Shown here piece after piece: positions 54,483 through 63,851 of a stretch of DNA of 64,000 bases. Numbering within the stretch: position 1 is the stretch's first letter; each line of letters begins with the position of its first letter. Both the position numbers and the translations under genes were made by a program. The notes under the pieces were generated by a model. It saw only the letters and a list, made by a program, of their open reading frames with translations. It did no database searches and was not told where the DNA came from. Origin of the DNA: Chitinophagaceae bacterium (lineage in GTDB: Bacteria; Bacteroidota; Bacteroidia; Chitinophagales; Chitinophagaceae); assembly GCA_003168265.1 (NCBI GenBank), contig PMSV01000024.1:480156-544155 (forward strand), written 5' to 3'.

Positions 54483-54965
54483 ATGTCCTTTAGAATCGGT
54501 TTTGGAATTGATTTTCACCGCCTCGTAGAAGGAAGGGAATTCTGGCTTGGCGGATTGCCAATTGATTTTCACAAAGGCGCCCTTGGTCATAGCGATGCGG
54601 ATGTGCTGCTTCATGCCATCTGCGATGCCATGCTCGGCGCGCTTGGCTTAGGTGATATAGGCATTCATTTCCCTGATACGGACCCCGCTTTCAAAAATAT
54701 CGACAGCAAGATCCTGCTTATAAAGACCTTTGAATTGATCAGCTCAAAAGGTTATGCTCTCGTCAATATTGACAGCAGCATATGCCTCGAAGAACCCAAG
54801 ATCAAAAATTACACTCCCGCTATGCGCGAAACAATCGCTGCCATTTTGCAGATGGATCCACAGGATGTCTCCATCAAAGCGACTACCACTGAAAAAATGG
54901 GCTTTGTTGGGAATGGAGAAGGCATCGCAGCCTTCGCCAATGTCCTGCTTTACAAAAAGCAATAA
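54483..54965 (+). CDS. ispF: 2-C-methyl-D-erythritol 2,4-cyclodiphosphate synthase
   Basis: Zinc enzyme of the non-mevalonate isoprenoid pathway. From ATG 54483 it has 160 residues: [15 protein letters not shown] with the metal Asp/His, [20 protein letters not shown] with the catalytic His, [10 protein letters not shown], and [18 protein letters not shown]. Length and motifs are normal. An ATG at 54471 sits at the end of the terminator T tract and is rejected. Other pathway genes are not adjacent. Confidence 0.95.
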   Translation: MSFRIGFGIDFHRLVEGREFWLGGLPIDFHKGALGHSDADVLLHAICDAMLGALGLGDIGIHFPDTDPAFKNIDSKILLIKTFELISSKGYALVNIDSSICLEEPKIKNYTPAMRETIAAILQMDPQDVSIKATTTEKMGFVGNGEGIAAFANVLLYKKQ

Positions 54966-55047
54966 AATCGCGATCATTTGCGGTTAACCATCCCGGCAAC
55001 TCAATCTCCAGTTCAAAATCGAAGGACTTCCTTAGACCAATTGACTG

Positions 55048-55055
55048 TATATTTG
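55048..55055 (+). promoter_or_regulatory. -7 element abutting the dut start
   Basis: TATATTTG ends 5 bases before the dut ATG; a leaderless mRNA is implied if used. No -33 TTG is seen. Confidence 0.4.
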
Positions 55056-55060
55056 CATGC

Positions 55061-55504
55061 ATGTCAAAGAGAAAGGTGAAAATCGTCAATTCATCACCGA
55101 ACCCTTTGCCGGAATATGCCACAGATGGCGCTTCCGGTATGGACCTGCGTGCTCACCTGAATGAACCATTGAGTCTGCATCCTCTTGACCGCGCCCTGGT
55201 TCCAACAGGACTGAACATAGAACTTCCGGAGGGATATGAGGCCCAGGTAAGGCCCAGAAGCGGCCTGGCTATAAATCAGGGAATCACCTGTCTCAACAGT
55301 CCCGGCACGATTGATGCGGATTACCGAGGCGAGATCAAAGTCATTCTGATCAACCTTTCTTCTGAAGAGCAGGTTATAAAACCCGGTGACCGGATTGCGC
55401 AAATGGTCGTAGCAAAAGTGGAGAAGGTAAACTGGAAATTATCAAAAAAAGTAAAAGAGACAAAACGCCATGAAGGGGGCTTTGGCCATACCGGAAAATC
55501 ATAG
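55061..55504 (+). CDS. dut: dUTP diphosphatase
   Basis: Hydrolyses dUTP to dUMP, keeping uracil out of DNA. The 147-residue trimeric-type enzyme has motif 1 ASGMDLRAH, motif 2 VRPRSGLA, motif 3 [15 protein letters not shown], motif 4 [10 protein letters not shown] and the C-terminal motif 5 GGFGHTGKS. All five motifs are complete. Confidence 0.96.
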   Translation: MSKRKVKIVNSSPNPLPEYATDGASGMDLRAHLNEPLSLHPLDRALVPTGLNIELPEGYEAQVRPRSGLAINQGITCLNSPGTIDADYRGEIKVILINLSSEEQVIKPGDRIAQMVVAKVEKVNWKLSKKVKETKRHEGGFGHTGKS

Positions 55505-55583
55505 CTAAGAAACCGGGCAGGTTCGTTTTGTCATTGAGTGCAATTTATGTGCGATTGTTCCGTCTGACAAAAGAAATAGCGAG

Positions 55584-56396
55584 ATGAAATTCATCATTCA
55601 TATCACGGTGGTCATAATCCTGCTAAGTGCGATCGGCTGCAGGTCTGCCAAAAAGTTAGAGAGGGCGATTTCGAATTCGAAAAAAGACACGGCCCGGGCC
55701 GTCATTGTGGACAGCCTAAGGGAAGATTCCATACGAGTTGTACATGGCATGCTTGAAAAGATGACAAAGAACAGGATTGATTTCAATACTTTCTCTGCCC
55801 ATCTTAAGGTCAATTATACGGATGCGGAAGGGGTCGATAATGAATTCAAAGCCAATCTGAGGATTAAGAAAGATAGCGTAATCTGGTTATTGATCGAAGC
55901 CACCCTGCTTGACGTGGAAGCCATTCGCATCCTGATAACCCATGACAGTGTGAAGATTCTGAATAAGCTGGACAAGACCCTCACCCTCAGATCCATGAGT
56001 TTTCTGCAGCAACAGACCAAATTACCGCTCGATTTTGCGATCCTGCAGGACCTGTTGATCGGAAACCCCGTATTTGTGGACAGCAATATCGTTTCCTATC
56101 AAAAAGAACCTACCACGACCTCCTTGCTCTTCATTGGTGAACTTGTGAAGAACTACCTTACCGTGAATAATGGAGATTTCAGCCTTAAACATTCAAAACT
56201 GGATTATGTGGATATGATGGACGCCAGAAGCTGCGATTTGACCTATGCAGATTATGAGCATAATTTTTCAACTTACCGGCGGATCACGGTGGAATCAAAA
56301 TCTAAACTCGATATTGAATTCGTCTTTAAGCAATTCAAATTTAACGAGACATTAAGTTTCCCATTCGGCAATACTAAAAATTATAAACAGAAATAA
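55584..56396 (+). CDS. DUF4292 family lipoprotein
   Basis: A 270-residue protein with a lipoprotein signal (VIILLSAIGC, lipid Cys19) and a beta-rich body: FSAHLKVNYTDAEGVDNEFK, VIWLLIEATLLDVEAIRILI, YLTVNNGDFSLKHSK. This resembles the LolA/LolB-like half-barrels of the DUF4292 family. A role in lipoprotein sorting or LPS transport is possible but not shown. The next gene, an EnvC-like factor, follows 30 bases later, so they may form an operon with envelope functions. Confidence 0.8.
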   Translation: MKFIIHITVVIILLSAIGCRSAKKLERAISNSKKDTARAVIVDSLREDSIRVVHGMLEKMTKNRIDFNTFSAHLKVNYTDAEGVDNEFKANLRIKKDSVIWLLIEATLLDVEAIRILITHDSVKILNKLDKTLTLRSMSFLQQQTKLPLDFAILQDLLIGNPVFVDSNIVSYQKEPTTTSLLFIGELVKNYLTVNNGDFSLKHSKLDYVDMMDARSCDLTYADYEHNFSTYRRITVESKSKLDIEFVFKQFKFNETLSFPFGNTKNYKQK

Positions 56397-56426
56397 GCGT
56401 TCAGTCAAACTGAAGCCTTACTCATT

Positions 56427-57734
56427 ATGATTCGAAAAATCCTTTTTATCGCCATGGTATCTTTAGGAGCTGCTCTGCATTCCATTGCCCAGCAGCCGGC
56501 CCAAACCCGCAGTGAACTGGAAAGACAAAGAGCCGAGATTCAGCGGCAGATTGATGATGTGAAACAGACCCTTGAAGAAACAAAGCGCAATCGTAAAGAG
56601 ACCCTTGGTCAATTGTCACTCCTGCAGCGGAAACTCAGGTTGCGCGAGGCGGCCATCCAGAACATAAATGCCCAGGTCAACCTCATTCAAAACGATATGA
56701 ATGAATCCTGGAGGGAGATCCTTAAGCTCCGCAGGGAACTGGATACTCTGAAGATCCAATACGCTGAGAGTGTTGTTTATGCTTATAAAAACAGGAGCAA
56801 CTATGATTTTTTGAATTTTATTTTTTCTGCGACCAACTTCAATGACGCGGTCAAGAGGGTAGCTTATCTCAGATCCTACCGCGCTTATAGGGAGGAAAGG
56901 GCCCAAAATATAGCCACTACCCAATCCCTCCTTCAATCCAAGATCGATGGACTGAGGGTCAAACGCCAGGAAAAGGATGTGGTGTTGAAAAAACAGAATA
57001 AGGAAAGAGAGGTGCTGGAGGATGAGAAGAAGGAAAAGGACCAGTTCGTTTCTCAATTGAAATCCCGCGAACGCGAGTTGCAAAAACAATTGGCGATAAA
57101 GAAGAGGCAGGACGAAAAAATGCTTGCGGCTATCAGCGCGGCCATTCGCCGGGAGACAGCCAAGGCCGCAGCCGAAGAAAGGAAAAGGGAAAGCGATGCA
57201 AAATCTGCGCCGGTGGCAAAAAGTACCAGTGCGGCTCCCGTTCTGACCACGAAAACAGAAAGTAACCGTCCTTCCAACCGGCCGGGAGATATTCTGACCA
57301 GTACTCCGGAAGGCCTGGTCATCGCGGAAAGTTTTAAGAAAAACAAAGGCAGGCTTCCCTGGCCGGTCGATGCGGGTCATGTAAGTCTACCCTTCGGCCC
57401 CTATGAAATTCCCGAAATACATGTCAAAAGCAATAATCCCGGCATCACGATTGAAACAAAGGTAGGCATGCCCGTGAAAGCCATTTTCGAAGGGGAAGTA
57501 ACCTCCATCTTCAACATCGAAGGGACTACGGTTGTAATGGTGAGGCACGGAGATTTTTTCAGTTCTTATACCAATCTTTCTTCCGTCAGTGTTTCCAAAG
57601 GCGATAAGATCAAAACCGGACAGGTACTGGGCAAGGCTGCCGAAAACAACGACGGGAATGGGGAGACCATGCTGCTCATCATGAATGCGGATAAAGAAAA
57701 CCTAAATCCGGAACAATGGTTGATGAGAAAATGA
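56427..57734 (+). CDS. EnvC-like murein hydrolase activator (degenerate M23)
   Basis: A 435-residue periplasmic protein with a signal peptide (ILFIAMVSLGAALHSIAQQ), a long coiled coil (about residues 25-250, e.g. LERQRAEIQRQIDDVKQTL) and a C-terminal LytM domain. The LytM active site looks lost: the usual HxGxD is NPGITIE, and the final HxH is replaced in ETMLLIMN. It therefore probably activates amidases rather than cutting peptidoglycan itself, as EnvC does. It follows a DUF4292 lipoprotein. Confidence 0.88.
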   Translation: MIRKILFIAMVSLGAALHSIAQQPAQTRSELERQRAEIQRQIDDVKQTLEETKRNRKETLGQLSLLQRKLRLREAAIQNINAQVNLIQNDMNESWREILKLRRELDTLKIQYAESVVYAYKNRSNYDFLNFIFSATNFNDAVKRVAYLRSYRAYREERAQNIATTQSLLQSKIDGLRVKRQEKDVVLKKQNKEREVLEDEKKEKDQFVSQLKSRERELQKQLAIKKRQDEKMLAAISAAIRRETAKAAAEERKRESDAKSAPVAKSTSAAPVLTTKTESNRPSNRPGDILTSTPEGLVIAESFKKNKGRLPWPVDAGHVSLPFGPYEIPEIHVKSNNPGITIETKVGMPVKAIFEGEVTSIFNIEGTTVVMVRHGDFFSSYTNLSSVSVSKGDKIKTGQVLGKAAENNDGNGETMLLIMNADKENLNPEQWLMRK

Positions 57735-57749
57735 GCAGGACCGGTCAGC

Positions 57750-58871
57750 CTATTTCTTCAGGAACCTGACCGTCTTTGAATTCCCATTGTTAAGCAAGAC
57801 TTGCAGCAGGTAGATCCCCGGAGAAAGATTTCCGGGATTCAGCGAAAGCAAATTATTCCCTGCGTTGAGCCAAAGAATTCTTTCCCCGATTATTTTACCA
57901 TCCATGCCGAAAATAGCGATGCTGGCCTGAACAACTTTTTGAGTTTCAATCTTCAGAAAACTGCTGTTCTCCACGGGATTGGGTTCAACAGCCACTGAAA
58001 AACCAAACGCCGTTTCTATGCTGCTGTCTTGTCCCCTGCTCTGATTTTGGACCAGCCTGATGCTATCAGAAATATATGCGGCTGAATAAACAGGCAGCCC
58101 ATTGCAGGCGGAAATCTTGTATGAATAAACATGAACATAATAGGCCTCCCCTGGAGTCCAGGTTTTTCCAACTTCACTTCCACTTTGAAAACTCGTCGCA
58201 GAACCCGACTGCAAAACCGTATCCCCTCCGAAAACCTGTCCGGTCTGATAAACCGAATCATTGGCCGGAACAGGAGCCGCAGATTGGTTGGCATAAGCAA
58301 TCAGGTAGCCGTCACAAGGAGAAAGGGAAGGCGAAAAATTTCCGCTAACCGAATCGCCGCTTGAAAAGGTATTAAGGGCAGTAATCGGATAGGGGGGCAG
58401 TGTAACGCAGAAAATAGCAGGCTGGGAATAAATATAAGAATTCTCATGGGTTCCGTCCCATGCAAAAGGGACGACCATGAAATAATAAGTCGTTCCGTTG
58501 TCAAGTCCCGAGGCTGTCACCGTTGTAGCCGGGATAACAGGAAGTTGAGAATTGGTGGTGGCAGCGACGACTCCATTTTCTACAGCAATATCGGGTGACT
58601 GTCCATTGGGCTGGCTGCTCATCGAGGGCCGACTGGTCGCATAAATGACCAGATAACCGGCCTGCGAAAGATTCAATCCGTTAAAAGAAATGCCAACCCA
58701 GGAAAGGTTAGCCGATTGAAAACCGGCTGAGGCGGATAGCCCCGAAACAGAGGCGCCTGAAGAGAAATCAGGGGCTGCAGAGTTGTTCTGGGCCAGCGAC
58801 TTATTCTGAAAGCTAATCAATAGAAGGATAAAAACTGTCCCTCGTTTCAAACGGTTCGGAAAGGGTATCAT
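57750..58871 (-). CDS. Secreted protein with T9SS type A sorting domain
   Basis: A 373-residue protein with a signal peptide (TVFILLLISFQNKSLAQ). The middle shows fibronectin III-like features (SANLSWVGIS, NGTTYYFMVVPFAWDG). It ends in a T9SS sorting domain (SVAVEPNPVENSSFLKIE, SPGIYLLQVLL, KTVRFLKK). It is probably a surface or secreted protein of unknown binding role. It is convergent with the EnvC-like gene, the stops being 15 bases apart. Confidence 0.85.
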   Translation of the reverse strand: MIPFPNRLKRGTVFILLLISFQNKSLAQNNSAAPDFSSGASVSGLSASAGFQSANLSWVGISFNGLNLSQAGYLVIYATSRPSMSSQPNGQSPDIAVENGVVAATTNSQLPVIPATTVTASGLDNGTTYYFMVVPFAWDGTHENSYIYSQPAIFCVTLPPYPITALNTFSSGDSVSGNFSPSLSPCDGYLIAYANQSAAPVPANDSVYQTGQVFGGDTVLQSGSATSFQSGSEVGKTWTPGEAYYVHVYSYKISACNGLPVYSAAYISDSIRLVQNQSRGQDSSIETAFGFSVAVEPNPVENSSFLKIETQKVVQASIAIFGMDGKIIGERILWLNAGNNLLSLNPGNLSPGIYLLQVLLNNGNSKTVRFLKK

Positions 58872-59109
58872 CTGGTACGCATTTAGGGTTCAGATGGCCA
58901 AATGGCCCGAGCCACTACAGAAAGCTATGATAATCAATAGATTTCCGATAGGCCGGGATAATGGACTTTTTATGCCTGCGGCAAATGGTTCTGCTAAAAG
59001 GTATTGAGATTTGAAAGGTAGAAAAGGGGGTGCTATTTCTAAGTTCGTTCCTTATGATGTACTGGGTATAAATATATAGCGAATTTTATGTATTTGCAAT
59101 AGGGGCAAA

Positions 59110-59137
59110 TAAAAAACCCTCACCGGATAGCGAGGGT
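59110..59137 (-). terminator. Terminator of the repeat adhesin gene
   Basis: On the minus strand ACCCTCGC pairs with GTGAGGGT (8 bp, one G-T pair) and runs into TTTTTT. It lies 20 bases past the stop codon. Confidence 0.8.
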
Positions 59138-59156
59138 CTGAAGAATGTATTTTCTC

Positions 59157-62100
59157 TTAATTCTTTATCAGTTTCAAACTGCTTGTCTGTCCTCCTTCGA
59201 ATATTCCTCGGATGATATAAACTCCGTGAGCCAATCCCGCAGTCGGCAAATTGTATTGGTTGTCCCCGCTCAGAACCTGTAGCCGGCTCCTGTATAATTC
59301 CTTTCCGTCCAGGCTATAGATTGCCAGTTCTACATTTTCATTCTGCGTGGCTGATATTTTAAGGGTTGCATTATCCTGGACCGGGTTTGGATAGACATTG
59401 ATCAGGTTAACGGCAGAAGGAGTACTGGAGATCAGAACGATATCTGAATAGCCGATCTTGCCATTTCCATCCGTTGTCCTGAGTCTGTAATAAACCTTTT
59501 GGTTGAAGGGACTGTAATCATTGTAATAAAAATTCGCTGAACAGTCCGTCGCGTCTGTCGTGAGTACGGTATCGATGTTTTCAAAACTGATGCCATCCGC
59601 TGAGCGTTGCACTTCAAACTGGTTTGTCGCAGTTGCGCAGGCAGCCTTCCAACTCACCTGATTATACCCGTTGTAACGGGTCGCATTAAAGCTGAAAAGG
59701 TTGATGGGAAGCGGATTGAAAAACGGGCCATTGATATTTCCGAGCGCAAATGGACTGAAATTGGAGACCCCGGACCAGGCGATGCCACCCGCAACGGTGG
59801 TACCGATGGTCGAACCTGTGAGGGCCGTACTATTGGCGTTCCAATTAGTGCCGTTAAAATGAGCAAGTGCTATATTGGTCAGGTTATTGACATAGGCTCC
59901 GGAAGCTTCCCCATTGCATGGGCTGTTCTGGTTCCAGAAGGCGGTGACGGTTATAGTAGAAGTGCCAGTCGTATGATTCAAAGTCCAGTAATCGCAGATA
60001 CTAACATCGATCAGGGTAGCCGAGCTGATGCTTCCTAAAGTTTCAGCGCTGGCGCGGACATAAGTGCCATCAAAAGCGTCGGTAACAGTTGCTGGTGCGC
60101 TGATACCGATGGGTACGGCGCCTGTGCCCAATACACCGACAGGAAAGATAAATGCCTGGTTTCCGATCTTTCTCATAGGTCCGTTGACATAGGGACTATT
60201 GTATTGAGGGACAAGAGAGCCTCCTCCTGCTTCAAGAGCTGCATTGGTGACAGTGGAAGTAGCTCCGTTATTCAGGATCAGCAAATTGCTGGTCGTTGTA
60301 GTTAGGTACCCCGCCTGCAGATTCAGGTTATCCGTGACCGTTTTATTGACGCTGTTGGTTCCGTCATTCATCGTTACGCCTGAGTTGTTATCGATCGCCA
60401 GGTCATAGAATGTGCTGGCCGCGGTACCCCCGATGGTCTGTGCGCTTGTACCATTAAAAGTCAATAGGCTGTTAGAGGAAGTGAAAGTCGCATTGTTTGT
60501 AAAGTTTCCGGCAATGCTGTGACTGAAATTTCCGGCAGTGAAAGTGGTACCCGTGCCGATGGTCAGGTTCCCTCCGATCGTCAGGCCCACCACTCCGGTC
60601 GTTCGAGCAGTGCCGCTCAGGGTAAAATTCCCCGTAATATTTGTAGTCCCTGTTTGAAGGGTCTTCAGTCCACTGCCACTTAGGCCCAGATTGTTGTAAT
60701 TGGCTCCATTGATTGTTTGGGCGCCGCCTCTTGTATAATTGACAGTATTTCCTGAAGCCGTCGCAGTCAGGGTAGTGATCGTTGAACCATTGCCTATATT
60801 CAAGGTTGCGTTTGCAGCCTGGCTCAAAGTGCCCGTACCCGATAAGGTGGTGGATGCAGCAAGGGTGTTGTTATTAGTCAGCGTAATGCCCGTAACCGTC
60901 ACATTTGTTATGGTAAAGGTTCCGGTCAAAGCCTGGTTATTGCTGCTGAATGTATAAATTCCGTTTCCGCTGGTAAAGGTTCCGCTATTGGTTATCCCTC
61001 CTTCGATCGTCACCGCGCTATTGCCAGTATTGCCCCATGTAGCTCCGGCAGCAACACTGATCAGTCCGACAAAGGTCTTTGCGCCAGTATTGGAATTGAT
61101 CGTCAGGTTTCCACCCGTTCCTGCGCCAATGGAGGTAGTCCCTGTGACGGTAATGGGAAAACCTGCTGCAGTGAAAGTATTGGTATTGCCAATGGACAAG
61201 TTACCTGAAATTGTCAAACTATTAACTGTTGTTGTTGTTGCCGTTCCGCTCATTGTAAGGTTAGCCGCGATGGTAGCGGTCCCCGCCTGTAATGTTTTTG
61301 CACCCGTGCCTCCCAGGATCAAATTGTAATAATTAGTTCCATTTACTGTTTGGGCTGCCCCTGAATAGGTGACAGTATTGCCGCTGTTAGTGGTGGCGTC
61401 GAGCGTGATGATCGCCGAGGTTCCGTTCAGTATAAGACTTGCATTCGTTGCCTGTTGCAGGTCCCCGCTTCCGGCAAGCGCCGTTGAAACGGTTAGTGTA
61501 TTGCCGTTGATGAGTGTAATTCCTGTGACCGTCAGGCTCGGTATGGTAAGGGTTCCGGTTATGGTTTGGTTATTTGTGCTAAATGTATAAACTCCCGTTC
61601 CTCCGGTAAAAGTCGATCCATTATAGGTCATTCCGTTTTCAATGGTCACGGCTGAATTACCTGTATTCATCCAACTCGCCCCGGCATTGATGCGTATCGG
61701 GCCTTCAAAAGTCTTTGTGCCTGTGGCGGAACTGATAACAAAACTGCCGCTTGTTCCGGCGCCGATAGTAGTGCTTCCCACGATGGTCAGGTTAAAAGCG
61801 GCGGCAGTAAATGTAGTTCCATCACCGGTTGTCAGGTTCCCGTTGACGGTAAGAGCTGCCCTTGTGGTTGTAGTAACAGTTCCGCTTAGGGTCATGTTGC
61901 TTGCGATGGTCAGAGCGACTGCCGGCAGAACATCTGTTCCGGTTCCACTCAGAGTTAGAAGATAATAATTGGCATCATTGGCATTGAGGGTCTGAGCATT
62001 GCCTGTATAATTGACCGTATTCGGAGACGCCGTAGAAGTCAGTGTGGTAATCGCTGAGGTTCCCCCGATGTTTAAAATAGCATTGACAGCTTGAATCAGG

Positions 62101-63038
62101 CCACCGGTCCCGCTAAGCGCGGTTGCCACGGTGAGTGTATTGGTATTGGTGAGGCTAATGGCAGTAACGGTGATGCTATTGATGCTGAGAGTTCCGGTCA
62201 GAACCTGGTTATTAGTACTGAATGTATAAACACCTGTTCCGCTGGTAAATGTTCCGTTATTGGTGATCCCGCCTTCTACGGTCACATTTGAATTTCCTGA
62301 ATTATTCCAGTCAGCACCTGCATTCAGGGTGATGAGGCCGACAAAGGTTTTGACTCCCGTAGCTGAGGAAATCGTCATGGTTCCGCTGGTCCCTCCACCG
62401 ATTGTAGTGGTGCCCGTCACTGTGAGTGCAAATGCGCCTAATGTAAAATCCGCTCCATCAGAAATACTCAGATTATTATTGACGGTAAGGGTCCGGCCAG
62501 TAGTCGTTGTCCCCGCAATAACACTCAGGTTATAAAATGTCGTGAAGAAGTTAGCAGGCAATGTATTGGTTGAAGCTAGTGCGACAGTTCCCGTTCCCAC
62601 GGTCCAGGTCCCCGCACGGGTGATCGTAAAACCATTTGCTGTGAGGGTACCCCCGCTTGTCATGTCGATTGAACCGGTGTGTCCCCCTCCTGAAGCACCT
62701 ATGGTGACCGTGCCCCCAACTGTAAGGGCCCCACTGCTGGCAAAGCTCAATGTTGCTGCAGCGCCCCCGCCCGTGGCACCCGTGTTAATATCTAAAGCAT
62801 TGCATACTGCAGTCGAAATATCCACGGTGACGGTAGCTCCGCTCACAACGATGGCCACATCGGCGGAGCCTGGTACGACACCGCCTACCCAGGTGCCGGT
62901 AGCGCTCCAATTACCGCCAGTCGCGGTACTGCTGATATTCGCGGCACGGACGATAAAACTGGCAGAAACTAATAAAATGGTGGCTGAATAACGAAAATGC
63001 AGTCTGAGCCTGTTAGCAAAGAGTAAAACTCTGGTCAT
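59157..63038 (-). CDS. Large T9SS-secreted repeat protein, adhesin-like
   Basis: A 1293-residue surface protein. A signal peptide (ATILLVSASFIVRAANIS) leads into a Thr/Gly/Asn-rich beta-helix-like body of at least three long repeats of about 212 residues, each containing a block like GNSAVTIEGGITN followed by GTGVYTFSTNNQ. Between them are shorter TLTVxGNLT strands. The last 80 residues are a T9SS type A sorting domain (LINVYPNPVQDNATLKISA, HGVYIIRGIF, SSLKLIKN). It resembles autotransporter-type adhesins that use a different export route. Unknown ligand. Confidence 0.88.
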   Translation of the reverse strand: MTRVLLFANRLRLHFRYSATILLVSASFIVRAANISSTATGGNWSATGTWVGGVVPGSADVAIVVSGATVTVDISTAVCNALDINTGATGGGAAATLSFASSGALTVGGTVTIGASGGGHTGSIDMTSGGTLTANGFTITRAGTWTVGTGTVALASTNTLPANFFTTFYNLSVIAGTTTTGRTLTVNNNLSISDGADFTLGAFALTVTGTTTIGGGTSGTMTISSATGVKTFVGLITLNAGADWNNSGNSNVTVEGGITNNGTFTSGTGVYTFSTNNQVLTGTLSINSITVTAISLTNTNTLTVATALSGTGGLIQAVNAILNIGGTSAITTLTSTASPNTVNYTGNAQTLNANDANYYLLTLSGTGTDVLPAVALTIASNMTLSGTVTTTTRAALTVNGNLTTGDGTTFTAAAFNLTIVGSTTIGAGTSGSFVISSATGTKTFEGPIRINAGASWMNTGNSAVTIENGMTYNGSTFTGGTGVYTFSTNNQTITGTLTIPSLTVTGITLINGNTLTVSTALAGSGDLQQATNASLILNGTSAIITLDATTNSGNTVTYSGAAQTVNGTNYYNLILGGTGAKTLQAGTATIAANLTMSGTATTTTVNSLTISGNLSIGNTNTFTAAGFPITVTGTTSIGAGTGGNLTINSNTGAKTFVGLISVAAGATWGNTGNSAVTIEGGITNSGTFTSGNGIYTFSSNNQALTGTFTITNVTVTGITLTNNNTLAASTTLSGTGTLSQAANATLNIGNGSTITTLTATASGNTVNYTRGGAQTINGANYNNLGLSGSGLKTLQTGTTNITGNFTLSGTARTTGVVGLTIGGNLTIGTGTTFTAGNFSHSIAGNFTNNATFTSSNSLLTFNGTSAQTIGGTAASTFYDLAIDNNSGVTMNDGTNSVNKTVTDNLNLQAGYLTTTTSNLLILNNGATSTVTNAALEAGGGSLVPQYNSPYVNGPMRKIGNQAFIFPVGVLGTGAVPIGISAPATVTDAFDGTYVRASAETLGSISSATLIDVSICDYWTLNHTTGTSTITVTAFWNQNSPCNGEASGAYVNNLTNIALAHFNGTNWNANSTALTGSTIGTTVAGGIAWSGVSNFSPFALGNINGPFFNPLPINLFSFNATRYNGYNQVSWKAACATATNQFEVQRSADGISFENIDTVLTTDATDCSANFYYNDYSPFNQKVYYRLRTTDGNGKIGYSDIVLISSTPSAVNLINVYPNPVQDNATLKISATQNENVELAIYSLDGKELYRSRLQVLSGDNQYNLPTAGLAHGVYIIRGIFEGGQTSSLKLIKN
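59700..62700 (-). repeat. Internal coding repeats, period about 635-645 bp
   Basis: Matching blocks at about 62345, 61712 and 61070 encode the FVGLI...AGAxWxNxGNS segments of the 1293-residue protein, giving three units, with partial units on either side. The boundaries given are approximate. Confidence 0.6.
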
Positions 63039-63196
63039 TTAATTAATTGTTAAAAGGTATGATACAAATATGGCGGGTACGGGGTAAATAATTATACGTA
63101 TCCGTTAAGTTTTAATTGTGCAAAGCAGGCTGTATAAGCCAAAAAAGGAATTATACCAGGGGTTTACACTCAGGGTAAATGGGGAAAAAAAAGTAG

Positions 63197-63634
63197 ATAC
63201 ACGAGCGGAAGGAAAATTCTTTTAGACGTTTCCCGGAAGATTTTATGTTCCAATTGACGACAAAGGAATTAGAGAATTGGAAATCACAAAATGTGATATC
63301 CAATAAAGAGAAAATGGGGCTTCGCAAACCACCATTGGCCTTTACTGAACAAGGCCTAGCACAGTTGTCCAGCGTATTAAATAGCGAGACAGCTATCGAA
63401 GTCAACATCCAGATTATCAGGATCTTTACCCGGATGCGTGAGTTGCTGTCAACGCACAAGGATATTTTGATCAAGTTGGAGCAAATGGAGCAAAGAATGA
63501 TGAAACAAGGCGACAAGCTTCAAAAGCATGGCAATGACATAAAGCTCATCTTTGAATACCTCAAACAATTACTTGACCCTCCACAGGTCCAAAGGCCTCG
63601 CATCAGCTTCAGACGAAAGGACGAGCAAGACTGA
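63197..63634 (+). pseudogene. ORF6N-domain protein, N-terminally truncated
   Basis: The frame encodes RRFPEDFMFQLTTKELENW, then RKPPLAFTEQGLAQLSSVLN, AIEVNIQIIRIF and a coiled-coil end, matching the ORF6N (KilA-N-like) phage/mobile protein family. The first 40-45 residues of the family (the LAELYGV part) are missing: a TAG at 63194 blocks the frame, and no homologous sequence is seen before it. The first ATG, 63245, would give only 129 residues beginning inside the domain. It is likely a decayed gene of phage or mobile origin. Confidence 0.75.
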
Positions 63635-63786
63635 AACGACGTCCAAGATTCAAGTCTCTAAGCTGGAAAATTAGTTTTCCCCGAAATACAGAAAATAAAA
63701 AAGTGAATGAAGATTCCGACACCTTAGACGATAGCATATAAGTCAACATCAGAAGATTGACCTCCTGTATTTCGGATGCGAGAAAT

Positions 63787-63817
63787 AATAAAAGAGCCGC
63801 ATCAATCGATGCGGCTC
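63787..63817 (-). terminator. Terminator of the rightmost T9SS cargo gene
   Basis: Perfect 10-bp stem GAGCCGCATC (63794-63803) and its complement (63808-63817) with an AATC loop. On the minus strand it runs into TTTTATTATTT, 35 bases past the stop codon. Confidence 0.85.
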
Positions 63818-63851
63818 CAGGTCTTCACAAAGGGAGGTTGTGTTTTTTCAA

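Noticed and set aside
60739..62991. Several Val/Pro-rich plus-strand frames opposite the adhesin
   Set aside because: They mirror the repeated Thr/Gly/Asn codons of the adhesin on the opposite strand.
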